Numbered from the stretch's first letter, positions 14,027 through 26,952 are shown. The stretch: DNA of 64,000 nucleotides from Auanema rhodensis (GCA_964057225.1 OZ059899.1:14268501-14332500); one strand, 5' to 3'. Notes: a model not told the origin generated them from the sequence alone. Numbers and translations are program-made.

Positions 14027-14713
14027 GTGAGAGCATTGTCGTGCCATCAGTGCAATACTACCGATGATCACCCAAGCTTCTCCACTTGAATATATCGAGT
14101 CTAGTCGAATCACGGACCGAAGTATTCATCTAATCTATGTATGGCATGACCTCATGTGCTTCATTGAATGATATCTTCCTACATCTCCTTGCTTTCATAG
14201 AGAATTACCAGATGAGAGCAAGAGAATAACCGAATATTACAGAGAAATAGGAAGAAAAAGAGAGAGACAACAGACCGAGAGAGAAAAAGTAGGTTGAGGA
14301 GGAGTGTTCTATCTGGCGTCTCAACACCAAAATTCAGAATCCGTTCCAGTTGCCTAGATACATCATCTGGCAGTAGTGTGGCGCAGCCATAATATCTGCT
14401 CCTCCTACTTTAATCATCTTCATCTCATTACGAAGCTTTTTTCTCTTTCTTTTTCTCTCTCGATCCACCTCTCCTTCTGCCACTCTTCAACTGCCAACTT
14501 TTTTATTTTTCATATCTGCTTGACTTGTCTTTAAAGGCGATAACGAACAAAATATGTTCGTCCTACTTTCGATCTCACTAGCACCTCATGTACAATCCAT
14601 TTCAGCTGTTTTTTTGCTATTTTTATGTATTTTACCTGCTGATGTTCATCAGACCAAGCACACAATTACTCTCATTACCAACATATACATACATATATAC
14701 ATATTATCTTCTC

Positions 14714-14717
<4 letters not shown>

Positions 14718-14784
<67 letters not shown>
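14718..14784 (+). repeat. (CT)n microsatellite, about 33 units with one interruption
   Basis: Lies 70 bp before the coding-like exon at 14855 and could serve as an extended polypyrimidine tract for it. Confidence 0.97.
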
Positions 14785-14789
<5 letters not shown>

Positions 14790-14854
14790 TCTTTCTTTTA
14801 ACACTGAATCTATACCTCACTATCTATTATATGTATATCTATCAACATCTATAG

Positions 14855-14961
14855 AACCGACTGAAGAACCGAGTGATGATCGTCCAAATCTAGAAACAGA
14901 TTATGCTGCAATTGATTGGGCGACTTCTATATGTCTATTACAACAATACCTAAACACCTAA
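14855..14961 (+). CDS. Unidentified acidic coding-like exon
   Basis: After a polypyrimidine/AT stretch and an acceptor-like CTATAG, an open frame reads PTEEPSDDRPNLETDYAAID and onward, ending at TAA 14959-14961; a GT donor is possible after 14932. The composition is unlike the surrounding CT repeat. Its phase (two leftover bases at the start) does not fit the neighbouring channel exons, so if real it is more likely a terminal exon of another transcript. No homology is recognised. Confidence 0.25.
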
Positions 14962-15419
14962 TGATTGTTTTGCAAAATGGCAAAAATAAGGTAAAAGCTC
15001 TGATGAAAATAGCTTTGAACGATGAATCTACGGAACTTCATATCTCTCTTTTTCCCTCCTACCATCGCTCTGGTTTGGCAATTCATCCGGTTTTTTCCGT
15101 TCAAACTCAAGTGTACTTGTTGCATAAAGAAGAAGAAAAAAATTAAAAGATAATCAACAACAAATAGAAAAAAGAATGACGTCATGCGTATAGTAAATGT
15201 TCCAGCATTTATAAACTTTTTTCTAATTATACTAGAAAAAACTTAAAGTAATATTGAAGAAACAAACACATGTTCATATATGTGTTTGAGTGTATATAAG
15301 CAGCAGCAAGTAATGATTCATACATAAACGAAATTGAGTCAAAACAACACAAACTTACGTTTTTTAGAAATATTATCATCTTACTCTGTGTTCAAAATCT
15401 AATTTTCATCTGTTTTCAG

Positions 15420-16056
15420 GTGCTCTCACTGGGAGCCGACGTGCTACCAGAATACAAGCTTCAACCAACACGCATCCATCATTGTACCATCGTCCACTAC
15501 AGGTTAGATAATTTTAAATAATTCATATATAATTATACTAACTATACTAACTATATACATATATATACATATGTATACATTCAAATTATAATTTATTTTA
15601 TTTCAATTTTATAGTTTACTCCTGTCTATTTTCTTTTCAACTTTTTTTTTGCTTTTCCTGCTATTTATTTTTCACATTTTTCACATATATTTTCAGTTTT
15701 TCATTACTTATATTATTTCTTTTTCTATCTATCTATCTATCTATATCTCTTTTATTCTTGCTACAAACATTTTCTCAAACTTAAAGTCAGAATATTCTTC
15801 AAGTTGAAAAGAAAATTTTTCATTTTGGAAATAGAAAGTTTTGGTGTACGCTTGAACGATCTTACTTTCTCACCTCACAACTTCTCAAGCAGATTTGTAA
15901 TTGCTGACTTCCGCTTAGTTGAACAAAAAAGAAAAAAAAGATTGTTAAAGCTGGATTTTGTGATCAAAAAAAGACTTCTTAAACCTTTTTTTCTTGCTTA
16001 TATCTAAAAGTATATAAGAGAATATAAGTGAGAAAAATAGCAAGAATAAGAGAGAA

Positions 16057-16106
<50 letters not shown>

Positions 16107-17653
16107 GTTGTAGGGTGTAGTGTTGGGTGCTTGTTGTATTCATTTACGACAATTTCATTCAGCTTTTCACAGACTTAACAAACAGAATAGCTTTAGATGA
16201 TAATTCTCAGTTGTTAAAAATCGTTTCTTGAGGTTTAGCTACAATTTTATAAAAAGGGAAAAAACGAGTAACAGAGAGAGAAAGTGAGAAAGAGAGAGAG
16301 AGATAGAGAGAGAGAGTGATGAAAACTGAGAAAATATTTGTTGTTTTTTTTGTGTTGAACAAGTATATAATATATTCAGTAACTTGAGCTCTCTTGTCTC
16401 TTTCAAGGCTATTGAAAATGCCCTTCCTACAAATAGTTTTTTCTTCTAAGAGCTGTGATGAAGTGAAGAAAGCACTGTGAGATTATCAAATGATTTTCAG
16501 TCACTTCACACGGAACTAAATGTATTATTCTGCAAAAATAATGATGATAGTTAGAAGATGGCAATATAATGTTTCAATAATTAGAAGAAATTCGAAAATT
16601 GGGCTCAGAAAGTGAAGAGAAGATGAAGACGAATGTCATTACATTCGTTCTCTCTCTCGTACTCTCTTAAGCAACCAGCAATTCCCTTGTTTCAGCCTGT
16701 CATAAAGCCTTAATAGGGCTTTGATCGACAATTGACAAGAATGAGGAAAAAACTCATTTTCTTACAGCATAACTTCATCATCTTCACTTCTATTCTGCTG
16801 ATCTGTCATTAAAGTATGTGCCATCCTGAGCATTGACGAAGCTGTCAGACTTCAGATGCCAGGAGCAGAAAGACAAAATTCGATTAAAAAATTTTCAATT
16901 AACTAATAGCTTGAAGGCAGAAAGAAACAGTGGCAAAAGAGAGAAGGAGCAGAAAAAAGGCATCAAAGATAGGTTGAAAAGGACTAAAAACAAAGATGTA
17001 TCTTCATCTTTTTTTCTCATCTACCTCATTCTTTTTCCATTTTCTTGCCGTCTGTGTTTCCTTCTTCCTTGTGAGAATTTTTTATTATATTTCATTCAAT
17101 AGTAAGAGTTAGAGAAGCAAAAGAGAAGAGACGCTTAACTATTATATAATTTGATATTAACTATTACTTCCCATATATTCAAAACAAAATATATAATTAT
17201 ATGGGAACATTCAATAGATATAAATAAATAATCAAAGTAGAGATATTTGAAGAAATATGAAATTCAAATGATATATTCGATACTTTCTCTCTCTTTCTCT
17301 TGCTTTCTCACTCTGTTCATCTCTTTCCCACAAAATGATTTGAACTAAGAGTTCAGTAGCTAATGAATGAGCTAAGAAAAGACATCATGAATATTGTATC
17401 ATCTACCCTATTAGCACGTTGTCTTTACGATTTGTTTGGCGTTTTTAGAGGGGAAGAGGGTGCAACCGATTCGTCTTACTATAGCAAGTGATAATATGGA
17501 TATGCAATCACGTAAATCACGTAATACATTAGCATATCAATTCGGAAATTGTGATTAGCGTACGAATGACGTTTCATTAATATATAATACATGTATGTTT
17601 TATATAAATAACTAAGATATTTTCTTATATGACGTCATATTCTACTTCGTTCT

Positions 17654-17686
<33 letters not shown>

Positions 17687-19955
17687 ATCTCTATTTCTCT
17701 TTTTCTTATTCTCTTCCTATACATATACCATATATCAATTACAAACCAAAACAGTATGCTCAAACGCTAACTTTACTCAATTCATACTCTTTCAGTCCGT
17801 TCAAAGCCGCTTGGGATTGGATTATTTTAATTCTCGTTATCTATACAGCTGTGCTCACGCCTTATGTTGCAGCTTTTTTACTTCGAGAAGTAAGTTATAT
17901 GTAATGATAGATGCTCACTAATATTATATTTTCGTTGCAGGACCAAAACCACAAACGGTCGCGCTTCTCGGAGCCGATGGAAATCATAGATCTGATAGTC
18001 GATATTATGTTTATTGTTGATATTATTATTAATTTTCGTACCACCTATGTCAACGAAAACGATGAGGTAACTATATCATACACATTATATATATAATCTT
18101 ATTAAATTACTAATTATATGTATGTATAATATTGTTTTGATTTTATGTATTTCAGGTGGTCTCACATCCGGGTAAAATAGCTACACATTATTTCAAAGGC
18201 TGGTTTTTCATTGATATGATTGCGGCTGTGCCTTTTGATTTGCTGCTTGTCAACACAAACAGTGATGAGGTGAGAGATTATTATTATAATTTGATAAAAT
18301 TATTAATATACAGTTAAGAATAAGAATATCATATAATGTATGAACTTATTTCAGACCACAACCCTTATTGGGTTACTTAAAACTGCACGTCTTCTGCGAC
18401 TTGTGCGAGTTGCTAGAAAGTTGGATAGGTAAGTTGTTATAAGAAGCTCTCTTTCTCTCTCTCTCTCTCTTAGCTATGCTATCATATTATTAATCTTATA
18501 TCACAGGTATTCGGAATATGGAGCTGCTGTACTTTTGCTTTTGATGGCAACATTTGCCTTAATAGCTCATTGGCTAGCTTGCATCTGGTATGCAATTGGA
18601 AGTGCGGAATTACCACATAAGGACATCACTTGGCTACATCAGCTATGTATGTTTCATAAATTTAATATATAGATTTCATTTTACATATTATTTTGTTCTA
18701 TCTCGCATACTTTCAATTGTAGACAAATTTATATTTTCCTATTTAATGAAAAATGAAAATATGTGAAAAAAAGTTTTTTTTTCTTTTTTTTGCTCAATAC
18801 CTTTAGTTAGATTTTCAATTCTAATAGCATATAAGGCTATCAAATAGAAGCTTTGTGCTGTTTTATTTTTTTTTCTGCCATCGTAATAGACACATGACAT
18901 CATTCAGAGCAATTTTGCCACCCAAAAACACAAAAAATGCTTATGTTTGCTGTATTTTTTTCTATTTTTTCTATCTATAGTAGCTAGTTTATCATATATT
19001 TTGGGTAAAAAAAAGGTATACAACAGAATGTATGTTCGTATATCTTGAAAGGAACAAGAATTTCAAAACTTGATTCTGATTCGAGAAAAATGAAAAATTC
19101 GTGAGTCATACGACGGGGAAACGAGTGAAATCAATTTTTTTCTCAATCCAACTAACAGAATTCTATGCAAATTTACGGGGCAAAAAAAATATTTTAGACA
19201 ATCTAATCCTAAACGGAAAAAAATAAAATTCAATATTGGGTATAGAAGTCAAATAAAAATGATTTTTTTCTTAATATACTGAACACAAAAATGTTTTTAT
19301 TTTAATTATTTATTTTAGCTAAACATCTGGATCAACCGTATACATCAACGAATGGTACGATGCCAACTGGTGGACCGAGTTTGAAAAGTCGTTATGTGAC
19401 TTCATTATACTTTACCTTATCAACTATCACATCTATAGGTAATTTATTTTGAAACTTCTATGATATTCAGCTCCAAAACTATTTGTTTTTGCATATACGG
19501 GAAGTTTACGTGAGCGATATTACGTGAACTTCACATGAATGCTGTTACGTGAAGCTCACGTGAAGCTCACGTGACTAATCATTATTCATTTTACTTCTTT
19601 TAATGAAATAGAAGCAGTCGCTTTGCTCATTTTACAAAAACAAATTGTTGACTTTGAACATATTGTTATTATAGGTTTTGGAAATGTGTCAGCTACGACG
19701 GATTCAGAGAAGATCTTTACAATTATAATGATGATTTTAGGATGTAAATTATAATTTTATTTTATTTTTTGTTTATTTATTTTGTTTTGTTTTTTCGTTT
19801 TATAAAAATTTAATATTTCAGCTTTAATGTATGCCTCCGTATTTGGTAATGTATCTGCTATCATTCAACGATTATACAGTGGAACAGCAAGGTAATTACT
19901 TCGAACGTATCATTTGTAGATAATTTATTCATAATATAATAATATATTTATTATA

Positions 19956-20015
<60 letters not shown>

Positions 20016-22439
20016 TTATTTTATTTATATAATTATAGATATCATACGGAAATGTCACGACTTCGTGAATTCATTCGTTTTCATCAGATTCCAAATCCCT
20101 TGCGTCAACGATTGGAAGAATACTTTCAACATGCTTGGTCATATACTAATGGAATTGATATGAATTTGGTAATATATATATAGATATTGTTAATTATATT
20201 AATTATATGTTTATTTTATAGGTATTGAAAGGTTTTCCTGACTGTTTACAAGCGGATATCTGTCTTCATTTGAATCGGAATCTGCTTGTTAATTGTGGAG
20301 CATTCAATGGCAGTACACCGGGATGTTTGAGAGCTTTGAGTATGAGGTTAGCTATATTTTCATATAATTATTAAAATAAAAAATAAAAAATAATATATAA
20401 TATATAATTTATTTTAGATTTCGAACAACTCATGCCCCACCTGGCGATACTCTAGTGCATCGAGGTGATATTCTGACCGGCTTACATTTTATTGCCCGAG
20501 GCAGTGTTGAAATTTTGAATGATGACAATACTGTTATGGGAATACTTGGTAATTTTTTTGTTATATAACTAACTATATATATGTAATACTAAAAATATTC
20601 AGGAAAAGATGATATATTCGGAGAAAATCCAGTTCTATATGATGAAGTCGGCAAATCATCATGTAATGTACGGGCTTTAACCTATTGTGATCTTCATAAA
20701 ATTCTCAGGTATATTATAGATTATACATATCATAACTGATTTCATTATAATCTGTTTTAGGGATGATCTGCTGGACGTGTTGGATATGTATCCAGAATTT
20801 GCAGAAAATTTCTGTAAAAATCTTACAATCACATATAATCTGCGTGATGAAACACAAAGTACTCGAAAGAAGTTCGATCGACATAAGTTGTTGCGCATGA
20901 GTTCATCCAATCGGGAACGACCCGTTGGATCCGAAAGTAAGCTTACCTCATAAACATTGTTTTTCTCTTTCTCTCTCTCACACAAGAAAACGGACTGCTT
21001 ATATCATATTCATTTTCAGAAATTGAATGTTCATCAACCACGACAATGGATCGCACACGACGTAGCGGTACAGATTCCGTTTCACGAACGGACTCCAATC
21101 CGATAGATCGTCGTACATCTGGTGGTATGTTTTCCATTTAATTCTATTATTATTATTATCTTCTTCTTCTTCTTCTTCTTTATAAAATTCTATCTATTAT
21201 CCTATTCTTTAAATAGTATTTCTGTTTCTTTCCTATCAATCTATCAATCTATCATTTTCATTTCTTTCTTTCCTTTATTTCTAATTATGTTTTTTATCAT
21301 TATCATCAGCTATTATTTTCCAAACAATTCAAATATTAACTATGCTGATTATAATGTAATTAGATAAAAAACATAATTTCTATTTACTTCTAACACTTTT
21401 TTTTCTTCTAACACTAAAATATTTGTATTATAGATAATGCTCGAAATGAGATTTATCTGTATGTACTTCTTCAGATAAACAACATCATTAACTATATTTT
21501 GTTGTCTCATTTCGACTTATTATAATACAATTTAACTATATTATTTATATTTCTTTATCATTTATCTATCAAGACTTCTGACTGTGCTTGTAATTGTGAT
21601 TGTATACGTATTGGTATTGGTATTAGCTGTGTATCTTCTGTATCTATTAGGCTTTTCCTCGTCTTGTGCACAATTCAGTTGTAACTCATCTACTTCGTCT
21701 TCAAATTCTTCTACTTATGTACTGTACACTCCCTGCAACTAACGGCACTGTGTCATTTAACTTTCACTAGCACAACCACACTTTGCACTTCATTCAACCA
21801 GTCAGCTTTAAGCAGTTTCTCCTTTTAATCTTTACGGTTCATGATTATTAGATTACTTCTTTTAGATACAAAAATATCTTGTTAAGCTTAATACACAAGC
21901 TTTCAATTTTTATTTTGCTTGCCACAAAGCTTCAAGTTTCTAATATTTTTCTTACTAGCGAGAAACTTGTCTTAATGCTGCCTGTTGCTCCTCTCTTTAC
22001 CTCCTCCTCTCTCCTAACTCCGCTTTGCTACAATAGGCCCTCTCTCACCCCCTCTATTTCTCTCCTTTTTAAACACTATTTCTTTTAATTCGCTTCATTT
22101 TTAACACTTTTAAAGTTTATTTTTATTTGTTTGTAATTGCAAAACAGTAAGAACGCTGTGTAACAGGTTCATATCGCTACTCACCACCTCATCGAACGGA
22201 GATGACTCCAGTGCCACGACGGCATGGTGGCATCGCTGCCGACGACGACGACAATGTCTTCGAGGATATACGTGCTTTCAGTCGAGGCAATACCGTCACC
22301 TTGCCTCAGTGCATTCAAGATTATGGTCTGTCCAGATCTCCATTAGGTCCAGTAGTTCTTTGTATTTATGTTCCTTGTTATATATTTATATATATTACCA
22401 GAATAAGTGTCTCTCTCACTCTTTGTTTCTGCTCTCTTC

Positions 22440-22525
<86 letters not shown>

Positions 22526-22873
22526 TATTTTCTATATCTCTATTTCTCCAGGTCACTCTTCTTCTCTCTAACTATTTTACTTTTGGAAATCTGTTTAAGA
22601 TCAGTGAACTAAATATTTAACAAATATCTTGTTTCAACTAATTTCGAACTTGAAAAGTTTTATTTTAGAATTTATTTGATTTGAAGTTTTCAAATATTCA
22701 TGTGGTTGCGTGTTTTTTCCTCGATTTCACAGTTTAACAGTTTTTCTAATGTCAATGCACAAACATAACTCAATAACTAATTTTCACCAATGACTAAGCT
22801 AAAAAAACAGAATTTCTTATGATTCGTCTTAATCTCTCTGTATCAATCTTTGTTTTCATATATCTCTCTCTCA

Positions 22874-22922
<49 letters not shown>

Positions 22923-24765
22923 TCTATGACTATGGCTCATAGAAAAAAAACAAATTAAGTTTAAATTATGAATGTTAACTTAAAACTATTTAGGTGAAAC
23001 GGAAAAAGAACGTGATCAGGAAATGAGATTAAGTCAGATGAGTCGACGACTTGAAACTATTGAATGGTGAGTATCATTCAACTTAAGCTTTTATCATTAT
23101 ATGTTCTTATTTTCAGTGTTGTTGATCGTATGCAAACTTCAATAAATTCAAATTTCGAACGTCTATTCCTTGGCTTAAAGGAAATTGGGCGTGCACCTTC
23201 CAATCAAGGTAAGAGTAATTTTAATTTTTCTTTTTGAAGTTGTTGAACAATCAACTCTACTAAGTTAGCATATAATGGTTTATTATTAATATATATATAT
23301 ATAGTATATTATATATATTTTAATATATAAAATTATAAAATATAAAAAACAAATAACATTAAAATGATCGAAAATGTTTTAAGCATTTCATATTTGTTTA
23401 TGAAATATGTAAAAACAACAACAACAAACAACAACAATATTTTCTTAACTTAAGTTTTATAAAGTTTCAAGTTGATTTTATACCTTTCCTTTCGTTATTT
23501 CTTTACTTTCTTTCTTTTTTTTATATGTGTTTGTTTATTTCCATATTTCGCCATCACACACATACACATAGCACGTATATACTATATGCTTTTCAATATT
23601 TAGAATTAAAATATTATTATTTATAATTATTAAAATATTAAAATATATTTTTTTGATATAATTTATTCAAAAAAAGTTGTTATTTTGTTGCTGTATAACT
23701 GATTTTTCTTTGCTTGTACAGATAGGGTTGACACATCAACCCCTACCCAGCCTATTAACTGATTATACATTCCTCATTCTATCAACAGTCGTGGTACGTT
23801 CATCTGATGTCCTATTTCTTTACTTAACAATGCATGATATGCTGATATGTGAATGATCTATGCATTACTTGATGTGAATTCATCTAATCTCAATTCTTTG
23901 TTTGTTTGTTTGTTTGTTTGTTTATGTTTTTCATCATATTCTCAAAGCATCATTTCTCTTAAGTTTCTGATGATTACTAACAACTAAATGCTGAAAAGAT
24001 TGAAGAATAATGAATGAGATATAGCGTTATGTATACTAGTCTCAGATTCTCAAGCTTATAGCTACATCCAACTTCTAATGCATGTTAATAAGTGTTCCCT
24101 CATAAATAAAAATAAATGTGTGAGAAATGATAAATCTAAAGAAATATAAAAAAAAACAAATAAATTATTTAATTATATGTATAAAACTATACATAGTATA
24201 TAGTTTAATACATTTTTAAATAATATATTTTCATATTCATTTCATATGAACACATCTACATATGACACAAGAGGTAGCATTGATCATTGATATTTACTAA
24301 CTCAAAACATCTTTCAAATAAACTATTTATGCATGTTCATATAGAATGTTAACAATATCATGCAAATGGATTTGTATTATTTTAGTTCTTAATGCATAAT
24401 ATATAATTAGGATGAATATTATAATTCAGTTTATTTATTTATTTTGTTTTTTTTTTTCATTTTTTTGATTTAGTTTTAGAAGAGTTTTTGAGCAAAAAAA
24501 TGTAAACAAAAACAACAAAATTTGAAATATATTTTATATATAATAAATATTTTATTTTTATATTTTATTATTAAAATTATATTCTTTAGATTATTCCTCA
24601 ATAAACTCTGACGGAGTACGACCTCGTCGTGTTGTAATAAATTCGGGTGAAACAGTTCGTCTTCCTAATGGTGGAGAAGAGATTCGTGTTAGTCGATTAA
24701 GTAGTCATGAGCCAACAGCCCGAACTCCTCTTACAACTGATACAGATACTGATACACTTCTTTAA
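15420..24765 (+). CDS. unc-103: ERG/KCNH-type voltage-gated K+ channel (UNC-103/hERG family), conserved core
   Basis: The channel conducts delayed-rectifier K+ current that repolarises excitable membranes; it is a plasma-membrane tetramer. Exons: 15420-15502, 17796-17889, 17941-18066, 18156-18269, 18355-18428, 18507-18646, 19319-19438, 19675-19743, 19822-19891, 20039-20168, 20222-20346, 20418-20548, 20603-20708, 20761-20936, 21020-21124, 22167-22325, 22994-23066, 23117-23208, 24590-24765. They sum to 2163 bases, 720 codons plus TAA, with every junction in phase. From the first visible residue: [14 protein letters not shown] linker, S1 about 32-56, S2/S3 74-130, S4 with [18 protein letters not shown] (146-163), S5 170-193, turret, filter SIGFGN 249-254, S6 with [10 protein letters not shown] 274-283, C-linker, cyclic-nucleotide-binding homology domain about 383-480, and a coiled coil about 609-655. 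The two S6 aromatics that bind blockers in hERG (Y and F) are present. The N-terminal PAS domain is not found in the window. Identity is near certain; the start is unknown. Confidence 0.97.
16060..16103 (+). repeat. (AG)22 microsatellite, opposite to the local trend
   Basis: A purine array on the sense strand of the channel intron 15503-17795, an exception to the local plus-strand CT bias. GA tracts at 10774-10805 and 9810-9836 are others. Confidence 0.97.
19505..19575 (+). promoter_or_regulatory. Cluster of (T)CACGTGA / TTACGTGA palindromic E-box motifs in a channel intron
   Basis: Within the intron 19439-19674, just after the exon that ends before the filter glycine, 70 bp hold tandem copies of TACGTGA and TCACGTGA, with GAAGCTCACGT repeated. 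CACGTG is the bHLH E-box, and TCACGTGA is the core bound by the TFEB/HLH-30 family in animals. A regulatory role is inference; it could also be a simple internally duplicated repeat. Confidence 0.35.
19960..20012. repeat. (AT)n microsatellite close to a channel 3' splice site
   Basis: About 26 uninterrupted AT units lie in the 147-bp intron between exons 19822-19891 and 20039-20168, ending about 26 bp before the acceptor. Length variation here would change intron size and RNA folding next to the acceptor. Confidence 0.95.
21125..22166 (+). other. Channel intron of 1.0 kb
   Basis: AT-rich with ATT/CTT triplet repeats at 21143-21182 and CT-rich stretches near 22000. No exon is recognised. A short open stretch after a TATTATAG at 21434 cannot be joined in phase. 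Confidence 0.7.
22167..22325 (+). CDS. unc-103: Channel exon for the cytoplasmic segment between the CNBHD and the coiled coil
   Basis: It starts after a TAACAG acceptor with [13 protein letters not shown] and ends in CIQDY plus one base before GTCTGT. It contains a run of four aspartates. The frame also reads on into the downstream CT repeat, but the phase-1 donor at 22326 joins perfectly to [11 protein letters not shown] at 22994. It is part of the channel model and is listed separately because its sequence is not conserved with hERG. Confidence 0.8.
22447..22521 (+). repeat. Long (TC)n tract, about 37 units
   Basis: A near-perfect pyrimidine dinucleotide array in the 668-bp channel intron 22326-22993. 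A second array follows at 22878-22918 in the same intron. Confidence 0.98.
23722..23762 (+). CDS. unc-103: Alternative last exon of the channel (short C-terminus)
   Basis: After TTGCTTGTACAG the bases complete the split codon left by exon 23117-23208 and read [13 protein letters not shown] then TGA. This gives a 675-residue core with a 14-residue tail. The acceptor is good and the phase identical to that of the exon at 24590, so the two exons are mutually exclusive ends. Confidence 0.65.
23896..23924 (+). repeat. (TTTG)n microsatellite
   Basis: About seven TTTG units between the two alternative last exons of the channel. Confidence 0.95.
24590..24765 (+). CDS. unc-103: Alternative last exon of the channel (long C-terminus)
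   Basis: After TATTCTTTAG the frame continues with [20 protein letters not shown] and ends in TDTDTDTLL then TAA. The 58-residue tail ends in a threonine/aspartate repeat and a C-terminal Leu-Leu. An ATTAAA about 120 bp downstream could serve as a polyadenylation signal. Confidence 0.75.
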
Positions 24766-25541
24766 ACAAAACAGTCGGTTAGTTGATTTTCTTTAACTAA
24801 AAACTTTAAAACTTAAAGCATTATGCTTGAAGAAGATACATTTGAGAGAAAAGCTTAATATACATATGACACAGTTGTTGCTGTTATTAAATCTAATTTT
24901 TGGAAACTCTTGTTAATTTCTATAGAAAATACATTTTTCCTTTTTATTTTCTAAAAATTCATTTTATCTTATTTCAGAGTTTTCTACAATATTCGACATC
25001 ACACATGTGCCACACTTCGATTACGGTCATACATAATTTATCAGAAGCCAGCACCTCATGCTTCTTTTGTCTATTATTTTCCTCATTTTTTTGTATTTTA
25101 TTCATGTTTTCCTCAACATTCATTTAACAGATTTTAATTGATATTACTCGGTGAAAAACCTTTTTTTCCATATTCCCTTCTTCTCTCCTTCTTACTTTCT
25201 CTCTCTCTCCCTCCTCTCTCTCTCACTCTCTCACTCTCACTCTCTCTCTCTCTTTATCTCGTCCCTCCCCCCACCAATCTCTCTCTCTCTCTGTTTCTCA
25301 TCTTTCCATCCTGACAAGGTATGATTATCATTATAGTTAATTCAATCTTTGATTGAAAACGTATGAGAAAATTATCTTTAAAAGGCGAAAATCTAGATAT
25401 TACTGTAGAAAATATTTTTCTTTTCTTACTTAACCCGAGTACTTTCTACATACGATGCTCCATATTATCCGTTTTGTTTTCTAAAATTTCTAGGAAATAC
25501 TCTCGCCTTCTCCTATTATATATATATATATATATTTCTTT

Positions 25542-25592
<51 letters not shown>

Positions 25593-26893
25593 TTCATACG
25601 TTTAACCACCCCTTAGCTTGCTATAAAACCAAAGAATTTTCATATATAGTTGAATGAGAATTAAAGTTTTTCGTTTCGATCTCCTGTTTCCCGGCGTGCC
25701 AAATTTGTTTTTGAAATTCAAAATTTTAATTTTTTTCCAATTTTTAGTTACATTTATCTAGAAAATTCATAATCATAAATCCTTTTCTCTCTCTTTCTCT
25801 CTCTTTCTCTCTCTCTCTCTCACTCACTCTTTCGTTCTCTCTCTCCCTCTTCCTGTCTATCTTCTCTTTTCCTAATCTTTCAAAACTTGGTTTTTCTTTA
25901 ATCTTCAGAACATAGGTGACACATCGTATACATATATGATATAAAATATTTAAATTTATTATTATAAGCACATTTTATCATTTTTCCGTACGGGTTTCCC
26001 CTACCTTACCTGATTGTCTTCGTAAGTACCATCATCCGTTTTCCTGTTCCCGTCCTCCTCATTATGTCTTTAGCTTAGAGATCTTCCCTCCACCCTTCTA
26101 TCCTGCCTTTGGTTACAACTCTCTATTCCCTTTGACCCCGCCCCCCCCCCTCCTCTCACCCGCCCAATTTCATGATTTTAGTTGATACCTTCTCCCTCCC
26201 ACTCCCACAAATACTTATAACAAGTTCAAAAATTTTTATTTTTATTCGTTTTTCAAAATATTTTTAAAATTTTTTTTCAATACCAAATGTTTGAAAAACT
26301 CAGAGACAAAGCCACCATTCTATTCTCTTTCAAATTCAGTTTTTCGTGTTTTATTTTTTCTGTCAAAGAATATAATGATTTTTGTAGATGAAATTTATAT
26401 AAATTTTTAAATAAATTTTTATAATAAAATTATATTTTTATTTAATTTTATTAAAAATAAAATATGTTACAACTTTAGAACATATCCAGTTCCAGTTGTT
26501 TCAACTAATGGTATAGTTAGCTTAGCAACCAAGCTCTTTCTCATCATGCTTTTAACAGCAAACACTACGTTTTCATTAAAGCTAAGTAAGTAAAAAATAA
26601 AATAATAAACAATAATATTTATATGAAAAAAAGCAAAATTTGAACATATTCGACGAAAAAATAGTAATGTCACATAAGAGGCAAATAGTCAATGAGCTTG
26701 GGAATGTAAATATATGAGAAAATATAAATAATTTTATATTATTAAATATTTAATAAAACCAGAACAAATGATAAATTAAAAATTTTCTTTTTTTTTTGTT
26801 TCCTTTTTAAGAAAAAAATGTCACAAAAGATATTTTTAAGATCTTCTAAGGCACTTACTCTATAATGAGATCCTTTGTTAAACCAGTAATAGC

Positions 26894-26952
<59 letters not shown>

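Larger units (their letters stand above)
2635..15419 (+). other. Long pyrimidine-rich intron (12.8 kb) of the channel gene, with unassigned coding-like islands
   Basis: If the exon at 2419-2634 belongs to the channel gene, this is one large intron or a set of introns with unrecognised exons. It carries many plus-strand CT tracts (3482-3530, 4621-4664, 5926-5952, 14718-14784). Small islands of more balanced composition may be alternative exons: 5544-5584, 8780-8850, 9388-9440, 12171-12386, 12860-12930, 13937-14026, 14300-14394 and 14855-14932. None matches a known domain. No PAS-domain motif was found in any frame I read. Confidence 0.5.

Noticed and set aside
21434-21460. Possible microexon after TATTATAG in the channel intron
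   Set aside because: Its length breaks the reading frame, whereas direct joining of 21124 to 22167 is in phase.
22309-22620. Long LSLSLS-type open frames on many CT tracts (also at 12-320, 14554-14961, 42579-42888 and others)
   Set aside because: They are translations of CT/GA dinucleotide repeats (Leu-Ser or Arg-Glu), open in several frames, with no protein character.
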